Positions 11,174-20,239 of a stretch of 20,239 bases of DNA are shown here, piece after piece. The DNA is taken from the IMG/VR virus record IMGVR_UViG_3300006919_000622, positions 1 to 20,239 of that record; one strand, 5' to 3'. Within the stretch, counting starts at the first letter, position 1. Every line of letters begins with the position of its first letter. The DNA is from a virus. The notes below the pieces were generated by a model that did not search any database, was not told the DNA's origin, and saw only the letters and a program-made list of their open reading frames with translations. The translations under genes were made by a program, and so were the position numbers.

Positions 11174-14112
11174 TATGGTCCTGTTCTCAACAGTGTAGCA
11201 GTTGCAGGGTTAATCCCTAGCGTCTGTGCCACGGCAGGATTTTGCGCTGCCTGTTGTCTAATGCTTGATGTGTTGCCAGCGGCAGCTATGTTAGGGTTAA
11301 GCGGTTGCGTAGGATCAATTTGACCAATACCAGATGCTGTCGATGGTTGCGCCACTGACCCTATATTTTGCCCGAACATTTGTTCGTTTTCTGGCTCTCT
11401 AATAGGGCCGGGTGTTTGTAATTGTGGATTAATACCAATAGCCCTTGCGCCAGCTTGCCTAACAGGACGCAACACTGCGCTTGTGCCAGCGACAGCCGCA
11501 TCTAAAGCACCTGTTATCTTACCTGCTGTCGCTTGACCATCTGGCGCTCCTGCACTTCTTCGTGCAAACTTTTTCATTATTGTAGGGTTAGCAAAGATCT
11601 TAGATGTAGCTTTCATCCTAAATCTATCGCCAGCTTTAGAAATTGGGTGCGCGGCATATTGGGCAGCGACAATAGCTCCCTCTTTCCCAACATCGCCAAG
11701 GTAGGCAATGTCAGCAGCAAGTTGACGTACACCTTCTGCTGTTTCTTTGCCCAGCAACGCATCCAGCGCACCCTCTTTGTAAGTTTTGTTGACAAGCCTA
11801 TCAAGCTCTAAAGCCTTGCTTGTATCTGCAAATACATCATCTCCCACGGAGCTAAGAATGTCCTCGGCAGCATACTCACGAATTTTTTGAAGGGCATCTG
11901 GATCATCTTTGAAGAAGTTTTTGATCCTATTAATCTCTGTGACACTGCGTTTTGGGTTTACAATGTAACGTGCCGCGTCTTCCGCGCTCAAAGTGCCAGC
12001 GTCAAAATCACGAACAACTTGCAGCTTTAAGGCGTCATCAAGCTGTGTCTTTGCGTCTAGTAAATCTTGCAAAGATTTTGTAAGAGGCTGATCTGTGTTC
12101 AAAGCAACAATACGGTCTACCGCATCCTTGCTAATTCTTGTCGGACCAGACTGAGCGATAGCGTTAGAGAGCTTTTGAATCTCTCCCCAGTTGTCTCCGA
12201 ACAATTCTTTGCCTGTCGTGCCAAGTCGATCAATTTGTGATTTGAACCGTAAGCCGTTGAACTGAGTTGGGTCCATCAGGTCAACACCAGTTTTTTGCAT
12301 AGCGTCATCAAGATACGCACGGGCCAACCTAGACCGCACCATCTCAGCATCATCTACAGCAGCGAACACACCCTTCAAACGCTCTGGAGAATTGGGTCTA
12401 ATAATCTTGTTGAAGAACTGATCAACATTGAATCGAGGGTCTTTAGACGCTGCCTTTAGGTTGCGAATAACTCCAAACTTTTGCAGATCATCGAACACTT
12501 TCATGCCATCACGATAACTAGCAAAAGCTTTTTCGCGCTGCTTTGCAATAGCATTAAGCTGTTGATTCTGACCTCGGCGCAAACCTTTGATGTTGCGTAA
12601 ATTGACAGAACTTAATGTGTTATCAAAGGCATCACGAATCTTGAACAATTGTTCGGTTGTTGCGGATCCAATTTCGTTGTCAAAAATTGCATCATTGATG
12701 AGTTTGCGTTGATTAGCGATTTGTTCAAAAGATGCTTTCCCGCCCTTTGCTGAAAGCTCTTCAATACCGCGCATAGCTTGCTGCACTGGAGCGGGGAGAA
12801 CAGATCGTGCGCCTACAACTTCTTCTAAGTCTTTTACAGCGCCTTCAATAATCCCCGTGTCAATAATACGAGCCTTACCACCTTCTTTAACAACACCAGC
12901 TATAGCATCATCAAACTCAAGCTTAGAAAGCATTTCGTCCATAATACGAAATTCGTTTCCGCTCACACGACTGAAGTTTTGAAAAGAGGCCACAATAGAT
13001 TGCAGGGTTTCATTATTGATGTCGAAGCCTTCATCTAAGGATCTTTCTATCAGGTCAATACTTTCTTTTGTGGATTTTAGAGCCGCGTCAGCAGCTTCTT
13101 TTTGTGTCTGCTGTAATGTTTTGAATTTAACGCCAGTCACATTAGCAAAAGCACCCGCCGCCTCATCCAAATCAGCAAGCCTGTCACCTTCTCGACCAGC
13201 CGCTGCGGCTATTTGTTCACGGAGCTTTTGTGTTTTGGTAAGAGCAAATTCAGTATTAGCAATAACCCTTCCGGCGTCTTTCGTTGCGCCCTCACCAAGT
13301 TTTTGTGCATAGGCGATTGCAGCAGGTGCGCCAAGACGCTCAAGACTTGGTGCGCCACCTTCATCAATAATACGCAAGCCACGTTCCGCGCCCTCTTGAC
13401 CAGCCTCTTGCAGCGGCCTACCAACCAGCCTACCAGCGCCACCTATAACTCCTCTAACGGCCTTTGCTGTTCCAAGTGTAACCAGATCAATTGTACCAGC
13501 AATCGCTGCTTCCGTGGCTACATCACCTGCCACTTCGCCAAGCGTTTGGCGCTGAACGCCAAGAAGGGTTTCAATGCCCTCTTCAATAGACTGACCCAGT
13601 GCTGCGCCAGCCGCCGCGCCAGCCGCGCTTGTGACAACGCCGGGAGAGGTAAGGATGCCACCAGCTATCGCGCCGATAGTTTCTGGTGCGATGCCAGCTA
13701 AATCTGCAACGTCACCAAACGAGAAGCCTTTGTCTTCTAAAACAATATTTTTGTCAGACACATCCATTCCCAGACGCCTTTGACCGATTGGCGTCAATGC
13801 GAGATTGCCTCGTGAGTCACGAACAAATCCGTCTTGCCCTACGCGAGTGGAAAGAATGGCTGCTTGTTCTTCTGGTGTTTCGCCGAAAGAAACAAGCGCA
13901 CGAATACCAGAGCCAGCACCAGTTTCATAATCAAAACCTTCATCTTCGCCAGCTCGTTTCAATCCAGAAACTAAATCTTCAAAAGATCCACGGCGCAAAT
14001 TGGATCCTTTTGTTGTACGACCAGTAATTTGACCTACAACATTTTCAAGCTGCTCTGGCGTAATGTCGTCAGGCAGTTCATATGTACCGCCATTGATTTC
14101 GTAAGTAGCCAT
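11173..14112 (-). CDS. giant internal virion protein, probable DNA-ejection protein
   Basis: 979 residues from the ATG at 14112 (an upstream in-frame TTG at 14115 is unlikely). The start overlaps the previous stop as TGATG and has AGGACAGG upstream. The N-terminus YEINGGTYELPDDITPEQLENVV is a short conserved-type module. Residues about 145-210 are Gly/Ala-rich and hydrophobic (GAIAGGILTSPGVV, AAGAAAGAALG), suited to membrane insertion. Most of the remainder (240-860) is charged and helical. Size, position next to other virion proteins and the hydrophobic patch resemble podovirus ejection proteins such as T7 gp16-type proteins, but no transglycosylase motif is seen. Lysozyme is a separate gene immediately downstream. 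Confidence 0.8.
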   Translation of the reverse strand: MATYEINGGTYELPDDITPEQLENVVGQITGRTTKGSNLRRGSFEDLVSGLKRAGEDEGFDYETGAGSGIRALVSFGETPEEQAAILSTRVGQDGFVRDSRGNLALTPIGQRRLGMDVSDKNIVLEDKGFSFGDVADLAGIAPETIGAIAGGILTSPGVVTSAAGAAAGAALGQSIEEGIETLLGVQRQTLGEVAGDVATEAAIAGTIDLVTLGTAKAVRGVIGGAGRLVGRPLQEAGQEGAERGLRIIDEGGAPSLERLGAPAAIAYAQKLGEGATKDAGRVIANTEFALTKTQKLREQIAAAAGREGDRLADLDEAAGAFANVTGVKFKTLQQTQKEAADAALKSTKESIDLIERSLDEGFDINNETLQSIVASFQNFSRVSGNEFRIMDEMLSKLEFDDAIAGVVKEGGKARIIDTGIIEGAVKDLEEVVGARSVLPAPVQQAMRGIEELSAKGGKASFEQIANQRKLINDAIFDNEIGSATTEQLFKIRDAFDNTLSSVNLRNIKGLRRGQNQQLNAIAKQREKAFASYRDGMKVFDDLQKFGVIRNLKAASKDPRFNVDQFFNKIIRPNSPERLKGVFAAVDDAEMVRSRLARAYLDDAMQKTGVDLMDPTQFNGLRFKSQIDRLGTTGKELFGDNWGEIQKLSNAIAQSGPTRISKDAVDRIVALNTDQPLTKSLQDLLDAKTQLDDALKLQVVRDFDAGTLSAEDAARYIVNPKRSVTEINRIKNFFKDDPDALQKIREYAAEDILSSVGDDVFADTSKALELDRLVNKTYKEGALDALLGKETAEGVRQLAADIAYLGDVGKEGAIVAAQYAAHPISKAGDRFRMKATSKIFANPTIMKKFARRSAGAPDGQATAGKITGALDAAVAGTSAVLRPVRQAGARAIGINPQLQTPGPIREPENEQMFGQNIGSVAQPSTASGIGQIDPTQPLNPNIAAAGNTSSIRQQAAQNPAVAQTLGINPATATLLRTGP

Positions 14113-16262
14113 CAACCTGTCCTTTTGACCATTACGCCGCCTATGTCTCGCTCATCGCCAACTTCCATGCTGGCAGACTGTTGACCACCACCAGACGCAC
14201 CAACATCATAATCGGTTCCTGTCAGCCTTTGACGCGCTGTATCAAGATTGCTACGGCCCTTAACAACAATAATTTCATGCAATTCGCTAAGTCTGTTGAC
14301 CAATCTCTTGGCATCCGCACCTGTCAGATCAGTTAGCGTCAAGCCACCAATTTCTCCAACAATCTGCGTAACAAGTGCGCGGTCTGCATCAGAAATGGTT
14401 TTGCCAGCTTCACCTAGAATTTCTGCCGTTCTGCGAACTTCGATCCTTTTCAAAGTTTGCTTTGCTTGTTCAAGAGGACTTAAATCTGCATCTACGTTAA
14501 TTCCAAACGCCCTTCCAAGACTACGCACTCCAGCCGCAGCCTGTTGCTGCACTGTAATGCCGTCTTGTAATGCAATCTCCGCAATCCCAGCCAAGTCATC
14601 TTCTAGCCTGTTCAAATCTTTTTCAGCGGCATCAAAAATTGGACGAAGTGTTCTTGCTGAAGTTGTAAGCTTTAGAGGAATGTCTTTGTCTTTATACCTC
14701 TTAGGAAGATTGGGGTTTTGCTTAAAGGCATTTACGGTCAATGCTTTTCCGGCACCCTCAAACAGAGGAACCTCCTCTGTTGAGTCGAGATAAAGATTAA
14801 CGCCCTCAAACTCAGACTCAAACAGAGTTTGCTCATGCTCCAGCCTTTTTAAATCCACATCCAAATTGTGCTGATATTTTTTTAACGCCAACTTTTGTTG
14901 ATATTCAAGGTCCGTTTTTTGAAGCTCATTAATGCGATCTCGCTCCGCTTCTAGCAGCGCCTGACGATTAGCTTTAGCTGCCTGACGTTGCTCCAGCGCA
15001 TATTTGCCACCCGCAAGCTTCGCTGCACGAGCCTCTTTCTTGGCCTGCGCCATTAACGGCAGAGCCGCTTCTCCAGCCTCGCCTACAGAAGATAAAATAT
15101 TGCCAACATTAAAACCTTTGCCAGCTTTGTTTTGCATTAAAGCCAAGCCGAAGGCCATCAATGCTGCTTTATTATCCACTTTACCTGATATGTCGATACC
15201 AGTAGCATCAGCAAATTCTTTTTTATAATCATCAATTGTACCTATCTCAGCAGACTCTCCAAGAGCCTCAAGATACGCATCGTACCCAGATTTAAACGCT
15301 TGTTCAGATGAACTTAAATCTTCTTGTTGAGCATCGCTTTTTTGTCCAACCATTCCTGAAAGCTGATCATCTCCAGCGACAGCTTCACCAGCAGGGTCTA
15401 CACTATCATCAGATAAAACAGCGCTATCCCCCTCTTTAGCGCCAACATCACTGACTGTAGCATCATCAGAAATGATGTCTTTTATTCTGCTAGTGAGTTG
15501 ATCATCGCCTTCTACAAACTGAACATCTTGCTCTGTTCCTAAGAAACTTTCAGAGGGTAATTCCGTATATTCATCTCCCACAGTGGGGTCTGAAGGGACT
15601 AAACCTGCCCTACCAAGAGCGACATCAGTATCACTGCCAACGCTTAACCCCATGTCCTGATCTTCAGCGACTTGAGATAACTCTTGTAATCTTTTAATTT
15701 CAGCATTTAACCCAGCATCTGCTTCAGCAGACGTAGGGATCTGTTGGTATGTTGGGCCACCAACAAAAGCTGGTCTGTTAGCTCTTGGGTCATCTCCTGC
15801 CAACATTGCTTTTTGCATGGCAAGCGCCCTGCTTCTACTGCCTTCATCTTGCCCTCTTTGAGAGGCCAAGGCTTTGGCTATACCTGTTAGTTCTTGATTA
15901 TAAGCTCCCCTACTAGGCAATGCTAAAGAACGTCCGATAGCACTTCCTAAAGCCGGGATTTCATTTGGCGCTGCGGTGATCAATCTTAAAGCTTCAAGCC
16001 CCGGACCTATGCCAATATTGTAAATCCCTTTACCTATTTCACCTGCGATAGTATCAGGCTGACTCGTCATTGGTCTTGGTTTCGGGTATCCTTTTTCTCC
16101 GCTAATATAAGCCCCAAGACCGGAGCCGCTTATAGCATCAGAAATTCCGGGTTGCGGATATAGCCGTCTTGCAAAATCTATATCTCTGCCGCTTTTAGGC
16201 AGATTTGACATAGGCTTACTTCCAAACATAAGGTTTAGACGGTCAAGAATTGTTTCAGCCAT
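14112..16262 (-). CDS. internal virion protein, probable ejection component
   Basis: 716 residues. AGGAG lies six bases before the ATG, nine bases after the previous stop. The N-terminus is Pro/Gly-rich, the middle (about 200-310) is acidic and low-complexity (many D, S, E), and the second half is a long helical coiled-coil region (AKKEARAAKLAGGKYALEQRQAAKANRQ..., about 410-500). It ends in a short module GDERDIGGVMVKRTG, which I have seen at the end of marine phage virion proteins. No enzymatic motif. Neighbours on both sides are virion proteins, so it likely lies inside the capsid or tail. Confidence 0.75.
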   Translation of the reverse strand: MAETILDRLNLMFGSKPMSNLPKSGRDIDFARRLYPQPGISDAISGSGLGAYISGEKGYPKPRPMTSQPDTIAGEIGKGIYNIGIGPGLEALRLITAAPNEIPALGSAIGRSLALPSRGAYNQELTGIAKALASQRGQDEGSRSRALAMQKAMLAGDDPRANRPAFVGGPTYQQIPTSAEADAGLNAEIKRLQELSQVAEDQDMGLSVGSDTDVALGRAGLVPSDPTVGDEYTELPSESFLGTEQDVQFVEGDDQLTSRIKDIISDDATVSDVGAKEGDSAVLSDDSVDPAGEAVAGDDQLSGMVGQKSDAQQEDLSSSEQAFKSGYDAYLEALGESAEIGTIDDYKKEFADATGIDISGKVDNKAALMAFGLALMQNKAGKGFNVGNILSSVGEAGEAALPLMAQAKKEARAAKLAGGKYALEQRQAAKANRQALLEAERDRINELQKTDLEYQQKLALKKYQHNLDVDLKRLEHEQTLFESEFEGVNLYLDSTEEVPLFEGAGKALTVNAFKQNPNLPKRYKDKDIPLKLTTSARTLRPIFDAAEKDLNRLEDDLAGIAEIALQDGITVQQQAAAGVRSLGRAFGINVDADLSPLEQAKQTLKRIEVRRTAEILGEAGKTISDADRALVTQIVGEIGGLTLTDLTGADAKRLVNRLSELHEIIVVKGRSNLDTARQRLTGTDYDVGASGGGQQSASMEVGDERDIGGVMVKRTG

Positions 16263-16271
16263 CTATATCTC

Positions 16272-17201
16272 CTAATTGGAAGACGCGCCGCCGCTAGGCG
16301 ATATACCTTGCAGAGCCGTGTAAGCACCAATGCCAGCCAAGAATGGGTTTGTATCAGGCGTTGTTGCAGACTTAAATGTTGACCCAAGACTACCGCTTGG
16401 TGTGCCTTTAAGCAACTGAGAACCAAGCTGCAATCTGGTAAACGGCTCTTGCTGCTGTTGCAACAAGTTTTGACGTTGCGCCTCAAGAACTTGAGATTGA
16501 TAGTTACGCCCTATGTCACCAAGCTGCGTAAGCATGCCAAGATCAGCGCGACCAAGTTCTGAGCCAAGACGACCTATGTCAGCCGTTGTGCCAGCCAGAG
16601 AGCCGTATGCCTGCCCAAGACCACCCATCAAACGAGCAGCGTCCTGTGAGCCTTTTAAGGCCGTTTCAAAGCCGCCTCTGCGTAGTGCAGCCGCTGCCTT
16701 TGCCTGTTGATCCAGTACATTTCTACCTAATTCTGCTTCTGCAATGCCTTGACGAGATCCGCCAAATGCGCCTGCGCCAACAGCTTTTGCACCGATTCCT
16801 TGTCGCTGAATGTCTCCTGCGCGAGCAATGTCTGCTAAAGTCTGATCTACAACCTGTGTTTCAAATGGATTGAAATACTGCGCCATTGCAGCAGAAGGAT
16901 TCATTAAAGCGCCAAGGCCAGCGCCCAAAGCAAGTTGCCCCGCGCCAGATTGACCTAAAGCAGATCCAAGGGTAGGAGCGTAAGACCCGAACATTTGTGG
17001 CGCTGCCGACAGTGCTTGTTTTTGTAGAGGGTCAAGACCAGCTACTTGGAACTGAGGAAGATTAAGAGCGGTATCAAGAAGACCTTTACTCTTTTGTTCA
17101 TCGCCGTCAAATTCGCCAAAGGCACTTTGCAGCAGTCTTTTTTCTAGTCCTTCTAAGTACGGCGCTAGGCGCTGGACTTGTTCTACAGTTTGTGTAGCCA
17201 T
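16272..17201 (-). CDS. internal virion protein with a GAFGGSRQGIAEAELGRN motif
   Basis: 309 residues, with GAGAGG eight bases before ATG and a TAATG overlap with the previous gene. The core AQYFNPFETQVVDQTLADI, then RQGIGAKAVGAGAFGGSRQG, is a strongly conserved pattern in virion proteins of marine phages. The rest is Gly/Ala/Gln/Leu-rich helix, with a Gln run near residues 240-250 and a flexible Ser/Gly end. The function is not established; a pilot or ejection role fits the composition and its neighbours. Confidence 0.75.
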   Translation of the reverse strand: MATQTVEQVQRLAPYLEGLEKRLLQSAFGEFDGDEQKSKGLLDTALNLPQFQVAGLDPLQKQALSAAPQMFGSYAPTLGSALGQSGAGQLALGAGLGALMNPSAAMAQYFNPFETQVVDQTLADIARAGDIQRQGIGAKAVGAGAFGGSRQGIAEAELGRNVLDQQAKAAAALRRGGFETALKGSQDAARLMGGLGQAYGSLAGTTADIGRLGSELGRADLGMLTQLGDIGRNYQSQVLEAQRQNLLQQQQEPFTRLQLGSQLLKGTPSGSLGSTFKSATTPDTNPFLAGIGAYTALQGISPSGGASSN

Positions 17202-18022
17202 TACGCCATCCTCTCAAACTCATCCATCATGTTATACATGTTATTTATGCCTTTCTTTAGGCTCCCGCCGCCAGCGCCCTTTACTGCATCACGGGTCATA
17301 ACAAACTCTCCATCCATCAGCAAAGCAGGAACATCATCTTTTGTTCCTGATCCTTCACCCGGTCCTATGCCGCCGTTACGGCGTGGAAAGTACATAGGAT
17401 CTCCACCTTCTGCCATATAGTTGATACCACCTAACTTGCCTCCGGGTCCACCTGCACCAAATGCACGGCGTTCAAAAGAGCCAAGAGATTGTGTATCATC
17501 TTCATCACCACCAGCTAAAAGCTGTGCCAACAAACCAGCCGCCAAACCCTCGCCAAGCTGTGAGTTTAAAATGTTAAACAACAGGCTAGGGTCATCTTCA
17601 CTCCCTGAAAGCCCGGGAAACTTAGCAAGTAGCTTGCCGCTCATTGTTTCTCCCGTTGGGGCAGTAAATACAGGAGGGGCAGGTGTTTTTGTAACAGGGG
17701 CTGTAAAACCTTTTGTTCCGGGCATCGCGCCTGTTGGATTGCTTGCGGCTATATCTTTAGCTGTAACCCCACCAGCACCTTTCATGATACCCGTTTGTTC
17801 AGCGCCGGGGGCAAACTTGCTCATAGTTCCACCAGCTATGCCACCAATCAATGCAGATCTCAAAGCATCCTTTGGTTTTTGTCCAAGAGCTACACCACCT
17901 ATGCCAGAAGCGAGAGCGGAAGCCAAAAACGGGTTCATCCCGGCAGGCATCAATCCCGGCGCAAACGCACCTATAGCTATGGGCGCTGCTTGCTTTATAA
18001 GCTTTCCTAGATTGAGTCCCAT
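17201..18022 (-). CDS. Gly-rich virion protein with a tape-measure-like C-terminal motif
   Basis: 273 residues, with GAGGAAAG before the ATG. The N-terminus (about 10-70) is hydrophobic and Gly/Ala-rich (APIAIGAFAPGLMPAG, GIGGVALG). A Pro/Thr/Lys linker follows, and the C-terminal part has GTKDDVPALLMDGEFVMTRDAVKGAG, then MYNMMDEFE. The DxxPALLxDGEFVMxxxAV pattern is shared with many phage tail and internal proteins. It is the first gene after the internal promoter at 18048-18076, so it may start a separately boosted transcript of ejection-protein genes. Confidence 0.75.
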   Translation of the reverse strand: MGLNLGKLIKQAAPIAIGAFAPGLMPAGMNPFLASALASGIGGVALGQKPKDALRSALIGGIAGGTMSKFAPGAEQTGIMKGAGGVTAKDIAASNPTGAMPGTKGFTAPVTKTPAPPVFTAPTGETMSGKLLAKFPGLSGSEDDPSLLFNILNSQLGEGLAAGLLAQLLAGGDEDDTQSLGSFERRAFGAGGPGGKLGGINYMAEGGDPMYFPRRNGGIGPGEGSGTKDDVPALLMDGEFVMTRDAVKGAGGGSLKKGINNMYNMMDEFERMA

Positions 18023-18047
18023 GGGTCTTTCCTCATAAACCAGTACA

Positions 18048-18076
18048 ATTATACGGTTAAAATGCTTTTATGTCAC
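18048..18076 (-). promoter_or_regulatory. near-consensus promoter inside the virion operon
   Basis: On the minus strand, -35 GTGACA (18076-18071, five of six), exactly 17 bases, and a perfect -10 TATAAT (18053-18048). It lies in the only gap (18023-18067) of the otherwise overlapping virion block, and the -35 box overlaps the last codons of the upstream gene. Transcription would begin near 18041, about 20 bases before the next ATG and just upstream of its RBS. Confidence 0.7.
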
Positions 18077-18298
18077 TATCTTCACAGTTCCGCTGTCATT
18101 GTACAACGCGCCTGTCTCTAAACCTGTGGCACTGGTAGGCAGATTTGTCAGTGTAATCTTAGTGCCTCGCAACTCTCCGGGGTTACGTTCCTGTGCAATA
18201 AACAACTCCAAAGCTCGCAACAAATCAGCCATATATTGCACCGAATACTCTGTTGGTGCTTCTGGTAGCCTTGGTGGTGCAATCTGATTGGATGACAT
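18068..18298 (-). CDS. small conserved virion-region protein
   Basis: 76 residues. The start overlaps the preceding stop as TAATG. The N-terminal half is helical (EYSVQYMADLLRALELFIAQER). The C-terminal half TLTNLPTSATGLETGALYNDSGTVKIVT is a pattern I recognise from small proteins encoded beside tail genes in marine phages. No function is known. Its constant place between the stabilisation protein and internal virion proteins suggests a minor structural or assembly part. Confidence 0.75.
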   Translation of the reverse strand: MSSNQIAPPRLPEAPTEYSVQYMADLLRALELFIAQERNPGELRGTKITLTNLPTSATGLETGALYNDSGTVKIVT

Positions 18299-20175
18299 TA
18301 GCGCTTACCGTCCTGTCGTATATCTATGCGTGGGCTACCAAGCTTCCACCTTGCGCCTAATGCAGATGATTCCACGCGCAACGCAAAAGATCTGCCTCGT
18401 GAACGCAAGAACAATTGATTGGTAAAAGTCTCAACAGGTGACGTAGCTGTTCGTATCGTGTCTCCTGCCGCTGTGTTGTCAAAACCTGCGCCCGGAAAGT
18501 TTCTGGATTTTACAGTAAATGTGGCCTGTGGGCTACTGAGGTTTGTCGATCCATTAAAGGTAATGTCAGGGATTACACGGTTTATATAGGTAAACTTGTC
18601 ACCATCACCGATGTCCATAGGTGAGGATTCGATAAACGAGTTCATCGCTGATCCGTCATCATCGTACCCAAGCTCATGGTTGTATAAGTATTGATTGCCT
18701 GCCGCCAATGGGAAGGATCTAACGCCACGGTCCAGCCACGCGGTACGAGCAAGATTACCAAAATACCAGACCTTTTCGGCGTAGTTGTATATGACATATC
18801 TGTCATTCTCAGAGCTACTAGCACTAGGATAGTACCACACAACTTCTGAAAACTCAGAGTTAACCCCAGCTACAACCTTGTCTCTCTGACTTTGGTTAAA
18901 GTCGAGAAACACTTTGTCTTTTACAGAGCAGGGTAACTGTTGTGTCTGACCAGCGTAGATGTAGAAGTTGTCGATACCCATCCAGTACACAACATCTTCT
19001 GTGCCAACAGCAGCGTTTGGTCCTGCTATCGTGATATTAGAAGCAAGCTGCTGTATGCCGAAAGTAAACGGAGGACCAATAAAACGCATAGAACTAAGGG
19101 CAGTGTCAGTCCACACAAGTATCTCGCGCTTTGTTTCAACGGCTTGCACAAAGGTAGATCCAGATCCAAGCCTGAGATCTCCTGCTGTGTTGGTAGCAGC
19201 CGGATACCAGATAAGTGGGTTCTCTTGGTCAGAGAAGCGTATGAGCAGCGGATCTTGTGTGCCGTTGCCTTGGTTAGCTGTATTGCTTGCGTTCAGAGCA
19301 TCACAACCAAAAGCAATAACATGCCTGTCCTGATCAGAGACAAGCACTTGCTTTGCGATCTGCGGTACGCTGGTCTTTGTGCCGCTGAGTGTAGACAGTT
19401 CAACCGCTCTCGTGGACAGGTTATTACTTCTGTCCCAATAGTAAATGTTACTGTCACGAGGGTTGATGAGTAGATCTTCTCCGAAATTATCGTGTGACCA
19501 CAGTCTGATCTGCGTGGTTGTAGTAAGACCGCCGGATGCTGCGTCACCCCATCCATCTCTTCCCCATGTTCCTGCACCCCAACCTGTACCACCAACCGTG
19601 GTATCAAGGCCCACGTTTATCTGATACACACCAACAGTATTAGACCCACCGTTGCCTGTATCAGAGCTATTAGCTGTGGCAGATACGGTGATTTTATAGC
19701 TGTTAGCGTTAACAACTTGTGTGATCTGATGCTCAGTATTCAGCACTGCGGCAGTGATATTGCCACCAAGGCTTGCCGCGCTAGAGAAAGTAACAAAGTC
19801 ATTCTCGACTGCGCCGTGGCTAGAGTCAGTTACAGTGATTACTGCACTGCCATTTGTTGCAGCAAAGGTGCAGTCTCCTGCACCTGTGGTCAGGCGTATA
19901 GGTGTGATGTCGTTCAGGCTTTGGCCTTCTTCGATGTAATATTTGAGATGAGTGCCGATACCAAGATAGTTGGAGCCATCAAGTGCGATCCAGTTGTGTA
20001 GCGCACGAGCAGAGCCAAGATAGGTTGACGAGGCGTACTTTTCCCAGCCGCCAATCTTCTCAGGATAGCCAAAGCGGAAGCGGACCTTATCGCAGTCACG
20101 CCAGCCGCCCTCGTTGCTATACGAGGTGACTTCCCTGTTTACGCCGGGTCTAAACTGAAGCTTGGTCAAAGGCAT
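18298..20175 (-). CDS. phage stabilisation / tail accessory protein (P22 gp10-like)
   Basis: 625 residues, with GCGGAG eight bases before the ATG and a TAATG overlap with the gene beyond. The N-terminus PGVNREVTSYSNEGGWRDCD, then VRFRFGYPEKIGGW, is typical of the phage stabilisation protein group, which closes the portal and joins it to the tail in P22-like virions. An Ig-like/FCCH-type insert lies near residues 100-170 (CTFAATNGSAVITVT...). The middle contains repeated W/Y-rich beta-propeller-like strands (DVVYWMGIDNFYIYAG, DRYVIYNYAEKVWYFG). Beta-rich composition and length fit the family. Assignment to gp10-like rather than another beta-propeller head-tail connector is moderately sure. Confidence 0.82.
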   Translation of the reverse strand: MPLTKLQFRPGVNREVTSYSNEGGWRDCDKVRFRFGYPEKIGGWEKYASSTYLGSARALHNWIALDGSNYLGIGTHLKYYIEEGQSLNDITPIRLTTGAGDCTFAATNGSAVITVTDSSHGAVENDFVTFSSAASLGGNITAAVLNTEHQITQVVNANSYKITVSATANSSDTGNGGSNTVGVYQINVGLDTTVGGTGWGAGTWGRDGWGDAASGGLTTTTQIRLWSHDNFGEDLLINPRDSNIYYWDRSNNLSTRAVELSTLSGTKTSVPQIAKQVLVSDQDRHVIAFGCDALNASNTANQGNGTQDPLLIRFSDQENPLIWYPAATNTAGDLRLGSGSTFVQAVETKREILVWTDTALSSMRFIGPPFTFGIQQLASNITIAGPNAAVGTEDVVYWMGIDNFYIYAGQTQQLPCSVKDKVFLDFNQSQRDKVVAGVNSEFSEVVWYYPSASSSENDRYVIYNYAEKVWYFGNLARTAWLDRGVRSFPLAAGNQYLYNHELGYDDDGSAMNSFIESSPMDIGDGDKFTYINRVIPDITFNGSTNLSSPQATFTVKSRNFPGAGFDNTAAGDTIRTATSPVETFTNQLFLRSRGRSFALRVESSALGARWKLGSPRIDIRQDGKR

Positions 20176-20239
20176 TATGTAAGCTCCGCTCTTGTATACT
20201 GTCCAGAAAAGTCGCTGAGTGATATTCCTGCACTTGGCG
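20175..20239 (-). CDS. 3' end of a virion-block gene, truncated by the window edge
   Basis: The last 20 codons of a leftward reading frame are visible (ending SLSDFSGQYTRAELT), and its TAA overlaps the next ATG by one base, the same TAATG coupling seen elsewhere in this operon. Of the three minus-strand frames only this one ends exactly at the next start. Too little is present to name a product; a head-tail or tail protein is expected from position. Confidence 0.5.
   Translation of the reverse strand, partial: PSAGISLSDFSGQYTRAELT

Noticed and set aside
17421-18038. 205-codon plus-strand open frame opposite the Gly-rich virion protein
   Set aside because: Pro/Ala/Ser-rich composition is the mirror of Gly-rich codons on the minus strand, so it is a shadow.
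1-20239. tRNA genes, integrase or attachment sites
   Set aside because: I looked for tRNA-like TTCRA loops with acceptor pairing and for integrase motifs and saw none, so lysogeny cannot be argued from this window.

Overview
The window is a stretch of a tailed double-stranded DNA bacteriophage. Almost every gene is on the minus strand, genes abut or overlap by 1-29 bases (several TAATG, TGATG or ATGA couplings), most have clear Shine-Dalgarno sequences, and the content is phage replication/recombination plus virion proteins. The P22 gp10-like stabilisation protein, the run of Gly/Ala-rich internal virion proteins and a T4-type lysozyme suggest a podovirus-like particle. The families resemble those of uncultured marine phages of alphaproteobacteria. 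That host guess is inference from family flavour, not proof. No integrase, DNA polymerase, terminase, portal or capsid gene is in view, so the window is part of a larger genome.

Layout, in the direction of leftward transcription. (1) 20239-10730, virion block: the end of an unidentified gene, the stabilisation/tail accessory protein, a small conserved virion protein, a Gly-rich protein, two probable internal virion (ejection) proteins, a 979-residue giant with a hydrophobic patch, and a T4-like lysozyme. The single 45-base gap in this block carries a near-consensus sigma70 promoter. (2) 10367-10733, a small rightward island: a ribbon-helix-helix regulator and a secreted-looking 62-residue protein, convergent with the lysozyme (stop codons overlap). 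(3) 10325-2000, replication/recombination block: DUF1064 nuclease, a coiled-coil protein, Sak4-like RecA-fold ATPase, DUF669-like ssDNA-binding protein, winged-helix protein, DEAH superfamily 2 helicase with zinc ribbon, two small proteins (one ending in an SSB-like acidic tip), Cas4-like nuclease, TOPRIM/RepA-type primase-helicase, and three tightly overlapping small genes. (4) 1884-341, two promoter-led units: two small unknown proteins, then a 252-residue protein with RAMP/Cas7-like sequence features, closed by a strong intrinsic terminator. (5) 335-1, no gene: a C-rich tract with a degenerate 5-base periodicity.

Together, block 3 looks like recombination-linked phage replication: primase-helicase, strand-annealing ATPase, ssDNA binder, helicase and two nucleases. 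Three leftward promoters in the early half share an ACTATCAA element, and two of them align almost base for base. This suggests a small regulon, with the ribbon-helix-helix protein of the rightward island as the obvious candidate regulator.
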